Of a stretch of DNA of 64,000 nucleotides, positions 39,956-49,532 are shown one piece after another. The stretch lies in the NCBI RefSeq assembly GCF_000613865.1, contig NZ_BAJU01000001.1:124001-188000 (forward strand), written 5' to 3'. Within the stretch, counting starts at the first letter, position 1. Each line of letters starts with the position of its first letter. A program made the translations under genes and the position numbers. Under the pieces are notes generated by a model. It had not been told where the DNA came from. It did not search any database and was given only the letters and a program-made list of their open reading frames with translations. The stretch is from Acetobacter okinawensis JCM 25146. GTDB lineage: Bacteria; Pseudomonadota; Alphaproteobacteria; Acetobacterales; Acetobacteraceae.

Positions 39956-40755
39956 CCCGTTATCTGGTCTGGGGGGCAAGTTGGCTCTTCATTCTGCTGG
40001 TGCTGGTTACTCCCCCCGCCATGGTGCTGACCGAGGCGTTAAAGGATGGTCTGGCCGCATCGCTGGCAACACTATCTGACCCGGATGCACAGTCCGCCAT
40101 CTGGCTGACCTTGCGGGTGAGTGTTGTGGCTGTAGTGCTTAATACAATTTTTGGTATTCTGGCGGCGTGGGTGTTGGTTAAATTCCGTTTCCCGGGGCGG
40201 CAGTTTCTGCAAATTCTGGTGGAATTGCCCCTGAGCATTTCTCCCGTTGTGTCCGGGCTTGTCTGGTTGCTCCTTTTTGGGGCGCAGGGGTGGTTCGGGC
40301 CTTTGCTGGAGCGATGGAATATTCACATCGCCTTTGCCGTGCCCGGTATTATTCTGGCGACGCTGTTTGTAACCCTACCCTATGTCGTGCGTACCGTTAT
40401 GCCGGTTATGGAGGTGCAGGGGCGTGATGCGGAGGAGGCTGCCGTTCTGGCAGGAGCCGGGTTCTGGCAGGTTCTGTGGCACGTGACCTTGCCTGGTGTG
40501 CGGGGGGCTCTGCTGTCCGGGGTGTTGCTGACCACGGCTCGTGCGCTGGGTGAATTCGGAGCTGTCTCCGTTGTGTCCGGCCATATTCCGGGCGAAACCG
40601 AGACCATGCCGTTGCATATTGAAAATCTGTATAATGGTTACCAGTCGGTGGCGGCCTTTACCATGGCAGCACTGCTTGCCTTTATGGCCATGAGCGCTGT
40701 TCTGTTGCGTTCAGCCCCGGACTGGATTGCAAGATTGCAGGAGAAAAAGGCGTGA
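39952..40755 (+). CDS. cysW: Sulfate ABC transporter permease CysW
   Basis: Second permease subunit of the sulfate importer, 267 residues, six helices. The EAA loop EEAAVLAGAGFWQVLWHVTLPGVRGALL and ARALGEFGAVSVVSGHIPGETETMPL with ENLYNGY are CysW hallmarks. ATG overlaps cysT (ATGA) and the stop overlaps cysA (GTGA), giving a tightly coupled operon. The periplasmic sulfate-binding protein (Sbp or CysP) is not in this window. Confidence 0.95.
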   Translation: MTRYLVWGASWLFILLVLVTPPAMVLTEALKDGLAASLATLSDPDAQSAIWLTLRVSVVAVVLNTIFGILAAWVLVKFRFPGRQFLQILVELPLSISPVVSGLVWLLLFGAQGWFGPLLERWNIHIAFAVPGIILATLFVTLPYVVRTVMPVMEVQGRDAEEAAVLAGAGFWQVLWHVTLPGVRGALLSGVLLTTARALGEFGAVSVVSGHIPGETETMPLHIENLYNGYQSVAAFTMAALLAFMAMSAVLLRSAPDWIARLQEKKA

Positions 40756-41816
40756 GTATTGAGGTCTGCAATCTGGTCCGCTTGGCGCCGGGTACGCAGC
40801 AACGGCTGCTGGATGATGTATCGCTCAAGGTGCCTGATGGTGCTTTTGTAGCACTTGTAGGTCCATCGGGTGCGGGCAAGACAACCCTGCTACGGGCCAT
40901 AGCCGGGCTTGATGGCTGCAATAGTGGTAGTGTGCTGCTGGATGACCGGCCCATGACCAGTGTTAAGGACCGTGCCGGTCGTATGGGGTTTGTGTTCCAG
41001 AATTATGCGTTGTTTCCGCATATGACGGTTGCACGCAATATTGCCTTTGGGCTGGACGTATTACCCCGTGGGGAGCGCCCTGCCCGTTCCGCGATTGCCA
41101 AACGGGTTGAGGAACTGCTCGAGCTTATGCAGCTACAGGGCATGGGGGGCAAACACCCGGCCAAACTGTCCGGTGGCCAGCGCCAGCGTGTGGCACTGGC
41201 GCGTGCGTTGGCCACAGGCCCGCGTGTTCTGCTGCTGGACGAACCTTTTGGCGCGCTGGACCCTATTGTCCGCCGCTCCATTCGTACATGGCTGCGTGAA
41301 CTGCATGATACGTTGGGCCTGACCACCATTCTGGTAACGCATGATCAGGAAGAAGCGCTGGAGATAGCCGACCGGATTGTGGTCATGCAGTCGGGGCGGA
41401 TTATGCAGGATGCCACACCGCAGGATCTGGACGAGCAGCCTGCGACCGAATTTGTTATGGAATTTCTGGGTGAAGCAGTATCCTTTGCCGGAGAGGTGCG
41501 CCATGGACGTATGATAGCAGATGATGCGCTGGTACTACCTTTTGCGGTGCCCGAAGGTGTAACGGATGGCCCGATCACGGCCATGATCCGTCCGTATGAA
41601 ATGACGATAAAAAAACCGGCTTCTGAGCAGGATGTGCTCAGTCTGTACGCAGCACCACGGGGCACACGTAATGGCTACAGGCATTATACGCTCCAGCTTG
41701 GGGAGCGTATTATTCCGTTCTACCGACCGGTAGAAGCCGCCGATGCGCAGGTACAGGGAGTTGCACTGGATATTGGTCGCGCCCGGTTGTTCCGGCAGGG
41801 GCTGTTGTGTGGATGA
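40752..41816 (+). CDS. cysA: Sulfate ABC transporter ATP-binding protein CysA
   Basis: ATPase subunit powering CysT/CysW. 354 residues from a GTG overlapping cysW. Walker A GPSGAGKTT at 37-45, FQNYALFPHMTVARNIAFGL, the ABC signature LSGGQRQRVALARAL, Walker B LLLDEPFGALD and the H-loop THDQEEALEIAD. A C-terminal TOBE-like regulatory domain begins at about residue 240. Confidence 0.96.
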   Translation: MSIEVCNLVRLAPGTQQRLLDDVSLKVPDGAFVALVGPSGAGKTTLLRAIAGLDGCNSGSVLLDDRPMTSVKDRAGRMGFVFQNYALFPHMTVARNIAFGLDVLPRGERPARSAIAKRVEELLELMQLQGMGGKHPAKLSGGQRQRVALARALATGPRVLLLDEPFGALDPIVRRSIRTWLRELHDTLGLTTILVTHDQEEALEIADRIVVMQSGRIMQDATPQDLDEQPATEFVMEFLGEAVSFAGEVRHGRMIADDALVLPFAVPEGVTDGPITAMIRPYEMTIKKPASEQDVLSLYAAPRGTRNGYRHYTLQLGERIIPFYRPVEAADAQVQGVALDIGRARLFRQGLLCG

Positions 41817-41891
41817 CACGTGTTTCATGCGTGATATATTGATAAAGACGAAAATTTATGTAATTTTCTGTCGTGGAATACGCGGAAAGGT

Positions 41892-42245
41892 ATGAGCGTG
41901 GATCGCAGGAATAATCGTCGTGATACTGAGGGTTGTAGCGTTGTTACGGCCAACCGTCTGCTTGATGGCCGGATTGTCTGGCTGGATGCACAGGGTAAAT
42001 GGCAACTGAGCATTGCTCATGCTCGCCTTTTCCCCAATGACGGCATGGAGGATGTGCTGCGCTCCCAGAATGCGCGCGCAGGTGCAGACTATGTTGTGGG
42101 CGTTTACGGGGTGCAGGTCGAGCAGACAGCCCATGGCACAACCCCGCGTACCACGCGTGAACGTATCCGTGCTGATGGACCGAGTGTTCATGCCGAATTC
42201 ACGCCCTCATGGCAGCCTGCCCCCGCTGCTGTGAGTGGCTCCTGA
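41892..42245 (+). CDS. DUF2849 domain-containing protein
   Basis: 117 residues. The core SVVTANRLLDGRIVWLDAQGKW followed by ARAGADYVVGVYGVQVE matches DUF2849, a small family found beside cysI in alphaproteobacteria. No biochemical role is established; the constant linkage suggests a helper in sulfite reduction. Twenty-four bases before cysI. Confidence 0.85.
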   Translation: MSVDRRNNRRDTEGCSVVTANRLLDGRIVWLDAQGKWQLSIAHARLFPNDGMEDVLRSQNARAGADYVVGVYGVQVEQTAHGTTPRTTRERIRADGPSVHAEFTPSWQPAPAAVSGS

Positions 42246-42269
42246 CCTAACACCCCACGGACCAGAACC

Positions 42270-43961
42270 ATGCCCCAGACCCCCACGCCCCCCACAGATG
42301 TCGGCCGGTATGCGTATGACGCGGTTGACCGCACTTTTCTCAAGCAGCGGGTCGAACAGTTCCGCGATCAGGTGCAGCGTCGCATATCTGGCGCCCTGAG
42401 CGAGGATGAGTTCAAACCCCTGCGTCTGATGAACGGGCTATACCTGCAACTGCATGCCTATATGCTGCGGGTGGCTATTCCCTACGGTATTCTCAGTGCT
42501 GGTCAGATGCGCACACTGGCGTATATTGCCCGCAGGTATGACCGCGATTACGGGCATTTTACAACGCGCCAGAACATCCAGTTCAACTGGATCAAGCTGG
42601 AGGATACGCCCGATATCCTCAATATTCTGGCTGATGCGGAAATGCACGCCATCCAGACCAGTGGGAACTGCATTCGCAACGTCACATCCGACCAGTTTGC
42701 CGGCGCTGCGCGTGACGAGGTACTGGACCCGCGTGTACATGCGGAAATCCTGCGCCAGTGGTCCACGCTGCATCCGGAATTTACGTTTTTGCCGCGTAAA
42801 TTCAAAATCGCTATTTCCGGTAGTGCTCAGGACCGCGTTGCCGCCCGTTTTCATGATATCGGGTTGCTGGCCCGTAAGGGAGACAATGGGCGTGCGGTGT
42901 TTGAGGTCTATGTGGGCGGCGGTCTGGGGCGTACCCCGGTTATTGGCGTAAAGCTGCGCAATGACCTGCCCGAAGAAGACCTGATCGCATATCTGGAGGC
43001 CGTACTGCGTGTGTATAACGCGTATGGTCGGCGCGATAATATTTACAAGGCCCGGATCAAAATCCTTGTGCAGGCTCTGGGGCTGGATGCGTTCAGGGAT
43101 GAAGTCAACGCCGAGTTCATGGCCATGGATCGCAACCGCTACCGCCTGCAACCCGAGGTGGTGGAGGCTATTCGCGCGCGCTTTGCCAGCCCGGTTTTTG
43201 AGGATGCATCCGCTACATCTGCTCAGTTGGCGGAACAGGTAAAAACCGATCCCGATTTTGCCACATGGGTTGGCACCAATACTCATCCGCACCAGCGGGA
43301 TGGGTATTGCAGTGTCACCATTTCGTGCAAGCCTGCGGGCGGTATTCCGGGGGATATCACATCTGCCCAGATGGATCTTCTGGCCAATCTGGCAGATCAG
43401 TACAGCTTTGGTGAACTGCGTATCACACACCTGCAGAATGTAGTGCTGGGGCATGTGCGCAAGGACGGGCTGCTGGCATTGTGGCAGGTGCTTACAGCTA
43501 ATGGTCTGGGTACGGCCAATGTTGGCATGATCACCGACATTATTGCCTGCCCCGGTCTGGATTACTGCGCTCTGGCCAATGCACGTTCCATTCCCATTGC
43601 GCAAAAACTCAGCCAGCGTTTTTCCAGTGTCACACTCCAGCACGAAATTGGGGCGCTGCGCCTGAATATCTCCGGCTGCATCAATGCCTGCGGGCATCAT
43701 CACGCCGGTCATATCGGTATTCTGGGTGTTGATAAGCGTGGTGAGGAGGCTTTCCAGATCACACTGGGGGGCAATGCGGGGGAAGATGCCTCCATCGGCC
43801 AGATTATTGGCTCCGCCATGTCTGAGGACGAAACGGTTGATGCCATTGCCAGAATTGTTGATACATATCTGGTCCAGCGCAAGCCGGGCGAACGCTTTAT
43901 AGAAACATGCCGTCGCCTAGGCGCCGCGCCGTTCAAGGATGCAGCTTATGCCACTGCTTGA
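42270..43961 (+). CDS. cysI: Sulfite reductase hemoprotein (nitrite/sulfite reductase family)
   Basis: Siroheme and [4Fe-4S] enzyme reducing sulfite to sulfide, 563 residues. The half-domain repeats are visible: TTRQNIQFNWIKLEDTPDI and TSGNCIRNVTSDQFAG in the first half, and the cluster-binding ISGCINACGHHHAGHIG in the second with the earlier CPGLDYC. No flavoprotein subunit (CysJ) is nearby, so electrons probably come from ferredoxin or a similar donor (inference). Overlaps the DUF934 gene. Confidence 0.95.
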   Translation: MPQTPTPPTDVGRYAYDAVDRTFLKQRVEQFRDQVQRRISGALSEDEFKPLRLMNGLYLQLHAYMLRVAIPYGILSAGQMRTLAYIARRYDRDYGHFTTRQNIQFNWIKLEDTPDILNILADAEMHAIQTSGNCIRNVTSDQFAGAARDEVLDPRVHAEILRQWSTLHPEFTFLPRKFKIAISGSAQDRVAARFHDIGLLARKGDNGRAVFEVYVGGGLGRTPVIGVKLRNDLPEEDLIAYLEAVLRVYNAYGRRDNIYKARIKILVQALGLDAFRDEVNAEFMAMDRNRYRLQPEVVEAIRARFASPVFEDASATSAQLAEQVKTDPDFATWVGTNTHPHQRDGYCSVTISCKPAGGIPGDITSAQMDLLANLADQYSFGELRITHLQNVVLGHVRKDGLLALWQVLTANGLGTANVGMITDIIACPGLDYCALANARSIPIAQKLSQRFSSVTLQHEIGALRLNISGCINACGHHHAGHIGILGVDKRGEEAFQITLGGNAGEDASIGQIIGSAMSEDETVDAIARIVDTYLVQRKPGERFIETCRRLGAAPFKDAAYATA

Positions 43962-44439
43962 GAACGCTCAGATTATAGAGGATAGCTGGACGCTGGTCCC
44001 CGACGACCAGCCCCTGCCTGATGGTGATATTCTGGTGCCTCTTTCCCGTCTGGCCGAAGGTCTGGGCCGCAACGGCAAGGGGCGTCTGGGCGTTGTGCTT
44101 AAGGCAGATGAGCGGGTAGATGCGCTTAGGGAGGCCCTGCCGCGCCTTGATCTGGTGAGCCTGAGCTTTTCCATTTTCCGTGATGGCAGAGCTTTTACAC
44201 AGGCGCGCTCCTTACGCGAACATCTGCATTTTGCGGGTGCTGTACGTGTTACGGGGCATTTTCTGCCCGATCAGTATGAGTTCCTGCTGCGCTGTGGTGT
44301 GACACAGTTTGTCATTCCCGAGCAGAGCGATCTTGCTGTCTGGAAAAAAGCGCATGAACTGGTAACCCTTGCTTACCAGCCATCCGTCTTGAACGAACGG
44401 CAGGAAGGGTTTGCATTCAGGCGGTTCCTTTCTCCCTGA
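43948..44439 (+). CDS. DUF934 domain-containing protein
   Basis: About 163 residues from ATG 43948, overlapping the end of cysI. Contains the DUF934 pattern: DGDILVPLSRL, LDLVSLSFSIFRDGRAFTQARSLRE and HFLPDQYEFLLRCGVTQFVI. Family members almost always follow cysI in alpha- and betaproteobacteria and are thought to help sulfite reductase, but no activity is known. Last gene of the sulfur run; waaA starts 16 bases later. Confidence 0.88.
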   Translation: MPLLENAQIIEDSWTLVPDDQPLPDGDILVPLSRLAEGLGRNGKGRLGVVLKADERVDALREALPRLDLVSLSFSIFRDGRAFTQARSLREHLHFAGAVRVTGHFLPDQYEFLLRCGVTQFVIPEQSDLAVWKKAHELVTLAYQPSVLNERQEGFAFRRFLSP

Positions 44440-44455
44440 TGGTCTGAAGACGTTC

Positions 44456-45744
44456 ATGGACCAGCTCAAGGCCGTGCGGCGTAACGCCCGTGGAGCATTG
44501 GCGCTCCACGTCTGGGCGGCTTTGGGAACATGCCTAGCCCCTTTACTCCCTTTTTATCTGCGCAGGCGGCAGATGCGGGGTAAAGAAATTCCAGCACGTG
44601 TGCGGGAAAAAATGGGTTTCCCGTCCCTTCCCCGTCCATCCGGCCCTCTACTGTGGTTTCATGCGGCCAGTGTGGGCGAGGTTTTGTCCATTCTCCCTTT
44701 GGTGCAGGCCTGCCTGCGGCAAGAGCCTGACATAACTGTGCTGGTGACAACGGTTACCGTTACGGCCAGCACAATTGTGGCGCAGCGTTTTGCACATTCC
44801 CGCGTTGTGCATCAGTTCGTGCCACTGGACGTGCCACGGTGGTGCCAGCGTTTTCTGGATAGCTGGACTCCGCAGGTTGCCATTTTCACCGAAAGCGAGT
44901 TGTGGCCAACCCTTTTGAGTGCCTGCCATACCCGTGATCTGCCGGTGGTGCTGGTGAATGGGCGTATGTCTGCATCTTCTTTTCAGGTGTGGCGTCACAT
45001 ACCCGGTGTGGCACGGCATATGCTCAGCTGCGTTGCATGGGTATCGGCCCGGAGCAAGGTCGATGCACAGCGTTTACGCACTCTGGGGGCTACAACGCAA
45101 ACCGATCCGGGGGACCTGAAACCGCGGCCCCGCCCCTGCCTGTGCAAGCAGCCGAAATGGCGCATTTGCAGGCGTTTATAGGGGCGCGTCCCGTGTTCGT
45201 GGCGGCCTCCACCCATGCGGGGGAAGAAGCGCAGATTGCTCAGGCTACGTATCTTGCCCGCCAGACCTGCCCTACTTTGCTGACCATTGTTGTGCCTCGC
45301 CACCCTGAGCGCGGGGCAGAGGTTGCCTCCCTTCTGAATTCCGCACCAAGGCGTGCGCTCGATGCCTTGCCCACTGCGCAGGATGCCTTTTGGGTCTGCG
45401 ATACGCTTGGCGAGCTCGGGCTTTTTTTTCGGCTCGCGACCTGTGTTTTTGTGGGCAACAGCCTGCCGGGGTGCCATGGAGGCGGGCATAATCCTTTTGA
45501 GCCCGCACGCCTTGGTTGCGCCATCGCTACGGGGCCGCTGATCCATAATTTTGAGGAGGCGTTTCAGGCTCTCCATGGTTGTGTGCAGCATGTGCGCGAT
45601 GCGCGCAGCATGGCGGCGTGGGTCGAGCAGATGGTAATGCACCCCAGCCGCCGGGCGGAGTTGGGGAAACTGGCACAACAGGTGGCGACTGTTAATGAAG
45701 CCCTGCCAGATGATCTGGCAGAGAAAATTCTGGCGCTTGTCTGA
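44456..45744 (+). CDS. waaA: 3-deoxy-D-manno-octulosonic acid (Kdo) transferase, frameshifted
   Basis: Adds Kdo from CMP-Kdo to lipid IVA in the inner membrane. N-terminal anchor, then the acceptor motif LWFHAASVGEVLS with catalytic Glu and FTESELWPTLL. The first frame stops at 45181. Adding one base in the AAACC at 45119-45123 reads LK(T/P)AAPPLPVQAAEM and joins the second frame (GARPVFVAASTHAGEEAQI, NSLPGCHGGGHNPFEPA) to 45744, about 429 residues. The second half has the CMP-sugar-binding pattern of GT30. Followed by lpxK with a one-base overlap. kdsB at 61 kb supplies its donor. Confidence 0.94.
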
Positions 45745-46727
45745 TGCGGTTGTCCCCACCAGCATTCTGGCGTCACCCACAGGCTCGGTTATGGCCAGCA
45801 CTACTGGCGCCGTGTGCGTGGGGTGTCGCGGCGTTTACGCGTCGCAGAATGCGCCGCGCGGGCTGGCGTGCACCAGTACCAGTGCTGTGTTGTGGCAATA
45901 TGACGGTGGGTGGCACCGGAAAAACAACGGTTGTCATTGATTTGGTGCAGCGCCTGAATGCGCGTGGCCGCAAGCCGCATGTTTTGACCCGTGGTTATGG
46001 GGGGCATGTGGCGGATGGTACGCGTGTCGACCCTACCTGCCACACCGCACGGCAGGTGGGAGATGAGCCATTGATGTTGGCTCGGTACTGCCCTGTCTGG
46101 GTTGGTGGTGATCGGGCCTTAACGGCCCGCCATGCCGTTAAGGCCGGCGCTGATTGTCTGATTATGGATGATGGCTTCCAAAATCCTTCATTGGTTAAAA
46201 CATTCTCGCTTTTAGTGGTGGATGGAGCTGTGGGGGTTGGAAATGGACATGTGCTGCCAGCAGGTCCCCTCAGGGAGCGGGTTGAGGATGCACTGGCCCG
46301 GGCGGATGCGCTGCTTGTAATCGGGGCGGATCAAACCCAAGAGGCGCAACACTTTGGTGCTTTGCCCGTCGTATGGGCTGAGCTGGAGCAGGTTGATGTG
46401 CTCCATAAAATCAGGGAGCTGCCCTGTGTAGCTTTTGCCGGAATAGGCAGGCCGGAAAAGTTTTTTAACGGTCTGCGTGCTGCGGGGGCTCATTTGGTGG
46501 ATACGCTTTCTTACCCCGACCATTATATGTATGGCCCGCAGGATATGTTGAATCTGGCTGTGCGCGCCAGCAGGCAGGGTGCGCAGCTTGTGACAACCCC
46601 AAAGGACGCCATGCGCTTGCCTGCCAGTTTTCGTCAGAATGTTGTGGAGGTGGGGGTGCGGCTGGTTTGGCAGGACTCACAGGTTCCTGAACATATACTG
46701 GATGTATTTTTGGCACATAATTCATGA
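45744..46727 (+). CDS. lpxK: Tetraacyldisaccharide 4'-kinase
   Basis: Phosphorylates the 4' position of the lipid A disaccharide at the inner membrane. 327 residues. P-loop NMTVGGTGKTTVVIDLVQRL preceded by the FWRHP and AWGVAAFTRRR anchor region, then LTRGYGG, VGDEPLMLA and MDDGFQNPSLVK, all conserved LpxK motifs. ATG overlaps the waaA stop (TGATG) and the stop overlaps the acyltransferase start. Confidence 0.96.
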   Translation: MRLSPPAFWRHPQARLWPALLAPCAWGVAAFTRRRMRRAGWRAPVPVLCCGNMTVGGTGKTTVVIDLVQRLNARGRKPHVLTRGYGGHVADGTRVDPTCHTARQVGDEPLMLARYCPVWVGGDRALTARHAVKAGADCLIMDDGFQNPSLVKTFSLLVVDGAVGVGNGHVLPAGPLRERVEDALARADALLVIGADQTQEAQHFGALPVVWAELEQVDVLHKIRELPCVAFAGIGRPEKFFNGLRAAGAHLVDTLSYPDHYMYGPQDMLNLAVRASRQGAQLVTTPKDAMRLPASFRQNVVEVGVRLVWQDSQVPEHILDVFLAHNS

Positions 46728-47643
46728 AAAAGCGGTTTGTAGCGATAAGGTACCGGCTGGAAGCCTTGCTTGCGGTGTCTTTGGTGCGTGTTCTGGAGCG
46801 TCTGCGCCCGGACCAGTCTTCCACGCTGCTTGGCTCTTTCTGCCGTTTTGTGGGGCCGTATCTTCCTTCTTCGCGGATTGTGCTGCGGAATCTCGAACTG
46901 GCCATGCCAGAGCTGGATGCGGCTGCGCGGGCACGGATTGTGCGGGGGGTATGGGAAAATCTGGGTCGGACCTTGGGCGAATTACCCCATCTTGCTGCCT
47001 TGGAGGAAAACACGCCAACCGGACCGGGGTTCGAGGTTCAGGGGGCGGAATATCTGGCACAGCAGGCTGCCCGTGGAGGCCCAGTTCTGTTTGTCTCTGG
47101 CCATATCGGCAACTGGGAAATGCTGCCCCCGGCGGTGGCTCGGCACGGCACACCTTTTGCCTCTTTTTACCGTGCTGCGGGTAATCCGCTGGTGGATAAC
47201 CTGCTCCGCTCCCTGAGGAACAGGGCTATGGGAAGCAATGTTGTGCCTCTTTTTGCCAAGGGAGCAAAAGGTGCACGGGGTGCGCTGGCCTATGTGTCCG
47301 GTGGTGGTCGTCTTGGCATGCTGGTCGACCAGAAGATGAACGATGGCATTGAAGCCACGTTTTTTGGCCGCCCAACCATGACGGCTCCGGCTCTTGCGGC
47401 TATGGCTCTGCGCTATCGCTGCCCGGTTATACCCGGTTATGTTGAACGTTTGGGGCCTGCCCGCCTGCGCATTGTTGTTGAACCACCTCTGGAGTTGCCA
47501 GATACAGGAGACAAAAAGCAGGATCTGCAACTGCTGGTGCAAATGGTGAATGACCGTTTGGAAGTTGGATAAGGCAAAATCCTTCCGCATGGCTATGGCT
47601 GCATCGCCGTTGGGCCAAGGAATTGTACCGCGCGCAAAAATAG
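46724..47643 (+). CDS. LpxL/HtrB-like lysophospholipid acyltransferase, frameshifted near the end
   Basis: Probably adds a secondary acyl chain to lipid A. N-terminal membrane segment, catalytic HX4E in VSGHIGNWEM, and RNRAMGSNVVPLF and GRLGMLVDQKMNDG typical of the HtrB family. The frame stops at 47572. Adding one A at 47562-47563 reads LESWIRQNPSAWLWLHRRWAKELYRAQK and a stop at 47641-47643, giving about 306 residues with the W-x-H-(R/K)-RW end usual for this family. In an operon with waaA and lpxK. Confidence 0.9.
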
Positions 47644-47743
47644 CTGGCATGCGGCATAGTGGGGCATAAAGCGGGTCGCCCTGTGGCGGGCTTGGCAGTA
47701 AGGTGCGGCGGACATATTTTTAGAATTTGGAGCAGCGATTTCC

Positions 47744-48544
47744 ATGCCATCCCTCCCCAGCCCTGCCCTTGCCTACCGACTGGAAGCCGCGCGCGCTGTG
47801 GTGCATGATGCAGCCCGGCTGGCCATGTCCATGCGCCCCCCACCGGGTGGCCCGCAGGGAGAGTTGAAATCTGCGCAGGACTGGCTGACGGAGACAGATG
47901 GCGCGGTAGAGGCGTTTATTGCACAACGCATGCAGGCACTTTTCCCCGAAGATGGTTTTCAGGGGGAAGAAGGGGGCATCAGCCGCACAGGGAGCCTGCG
48001 TTGGGTTGTTGATCCTATTGATGGAACATCCAACTATGCCCGTGGTCGGTGCCGGTGGTGCGTGTCCCTCGGTCTGATGGATGGTGATGAACCTGTAGCC
48101 GGCGTGATAGATGCCCCTGCACTGGGTGAGGTTTATACGGCGCTGCGTGGGTATGGTGCTTTTTTAAATGGTAAACCCATCAAAGCCTCGCCCATACGTG
48201 ACCCAGCCCGCTCCATGATTGAAATGGGCTGGAGTGGTCGTGTTCCCAAACCTGTATTCATGGAAAAAATGGACGCCATTATGGCGCTTGGCACTATGCC
48301 CCGTTCTGGTGGATGTGGCGCGCTGGCTCTGGCCGATGTCGCCAGTGGTCGTCTGGATGGGTATATTGAGATTGTTATCAACCTGTGGGATGTCGCAGCA
48401 GCCCTGCCTCTTCTGGCGGAAGCTGGAGCCGTTGTCTCACCCTTCCTGCAAAATGGTGGGTTAACGGGGGGCGCAACCATTCTGGCAGCTAACCCCTATA
48501 TTGGTCCTGTATTGGCTGAGGCCGTTTCCATCCCGCTAAAATAA
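47744..48544 (+). CDS. Inositol monophosphatase family protein
   Basis: 266 residues of the IMPase/SuhB/CysQ fold. Metal-binding motifs: a GFQGEEGG Glu-Glu pair, WVVDPIDGTSNYARG and a later LWDVAAALPLLAEAGA. The substrate cannot be fixed; histidinol phosphate, inositol phosphate and adenosine 3',5'-bisphosphate are all possible in this fold. A second IMPase-fold gene at 62612 is a better HisN candidate. Confidence 0.88.
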   Translation: MPSLPSPALAYRLEAARAVVHDAARLAMSMRPPPGGPQGELKSAQDWLTETDGAVEAFIAQRMQALFPEDGFQGEEGGISRTGSLRWVVDPIDGTSNYARGRCRWCVSLGLMDGDEPVAGVIDAPALGEVYTALRGYGAFLNGKPIKASPIRDPARSMIEMGWSGRVPKPVFMEKMDAIMALGTMPRSGGCGALALADVASGRLDGYIEIVINLWDVAAALPLLAEAGAVVSPFLQNGGLTGGATILAANPYIGPVLAEAVSIPLK

Positions 48545-48633
48545 CAGCATAAGGAATGACAGGCCTTTCTCGTGCCACAAAAGCATGCTTTTTTATTAAT
48601 AATAAACATTGGCTCTTCGTGGAGAAACCCGGA

Positions 48634-49464
48634 ATGCATTTCTTTAGACGGCTGTCTTCAGTTTCTCTGATCGTGGCGGCGACCATGCTGTCTTCTGGGG
48701 TGGTCGTGTGTGCGCAGGCTGCAGACAGCGCGCAATCCACTGTTGATAAAGCTGCCCTGACTGTGCAGGACATCTTTCTGGGTGCAAATGGGCAGAGCGC
48801 ACTGGTCAACAACCTGGCCAAATCACGCGCTGTCATGGTCTGTCCCTCCATGTTCCGTATGTCCATTGCATTTGGCGGTGCGCATGGTGAATGTGTTCTT
48901 CTGGCTAAAGATGCGCGAGGCTCATGGTCTGACCCTGCGTTTTATAAACTGAGTTCCGCGTCTTTTGGTATTCAGTTGGGGGTACAGAGCTCCCAGATCG
49001 TCTTTTTCATTATGACTGATCGTGGTCTTCAGGCCCTACTGGATAGCCAGTTCCAGTTCGGGTCCAATGCCGGGGCATCGTTTGCCAATATGAGTTCGGC
49101 AGTAGCCAGCAGCAATGCCGGGGCCAGCAATACGGATATACTGGTTGCCCAGAAGTCTCAGGGTGTGTTTGCCGGTGCTTCACTCGGAGGCAGCAAGTTG
49201 ACCGTCAACAGTGACCAGAACCGCGCCTACTACAAACAGAGCGTTGGCCCCGAAGATATTGTTGTAAGTATGCGGGTCAATAACCCGGATGCGGACCCGT
49301 TGCGTAGTGTGCTCATGCGTTATGCGCGCATGGCGCAGACCGCATCGGGTACGGCGGCATCTTCAGGGGCTGCCAATACCAGCAATGCAGTGAATGATAG
49401 CGACAGCACAGGCGCTACAGCCCCGAGTGGTGGTATTCAGCAGGAGAGCCTATCCCCGCGCTAA
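48634..49464 (+). CDS. SYLF/Ysc84-domain exported protein
   Basis: About 276 residues from ATG 48634 with GGAG nine bases upstream. Signal peptide ending near VCAQA, then the SYLF lipid-binding domain: AKSRAVMVCPSMFRMSIAFGG, GSWSDPAFYKLSSASFGIQLG and VAQKSQGVFAGASLGGSKLTVN. In bacteria the domain is exported and of unknown role. The last 60 residues are Ala/Ser/Thr-rich low-complexity sequence. Confidence 0.88.
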   Translation: MHFFRRLSSVSLIVAATMLSSGVVVCAQAADSAQSTVDKAALTVQDIFLGANGQSALVNNLAKSRAVMVCPSMFRMSIAFGGAHGECVLLAKDARGSWSDPAFYKLSSASFGIQLGVQSSQIVFFIMTDRGLQALLDSQFQFGSNAGASFANMSSAVASSNAGASNTDILVAQKSQGVFAGASLGGSKLTVNSDQNRAYYKQSVGPEDIVVSMRVNNPDADPLRSVLMRYARMAQTASGTAASSGAANTSNAVNDSDSTGATAPSGGIQQESLSPR

Positions 49465-49487
49465 GGGAGGCCCCGCTTTTTTTTTAT

Positions 49488-49532
49488 AAGCCAGCCTGCT
49501 ACTGCCAGATGGCGTTAATGGCTGGCTTTTTG
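49488..49532 (+). terminator. Hairpin with T tract downstream of the SYLF gene
   Basis: Arms AAGCCAGCC (49488-49496) and GGCTGGCTT (49520-49528) with a 23-base loop, followed by more T. The right arm lies inside the last codons of the convergent gene mltG. Plausible intrinsic terminator for the SYLF gene. Confidence 0.5.

Noticed and set aside
42438-43712. 424-codon open frame antisense to cysI
   Set aside because: Same reason: no recognisable domain and complete overlap with a strongly supported gene.
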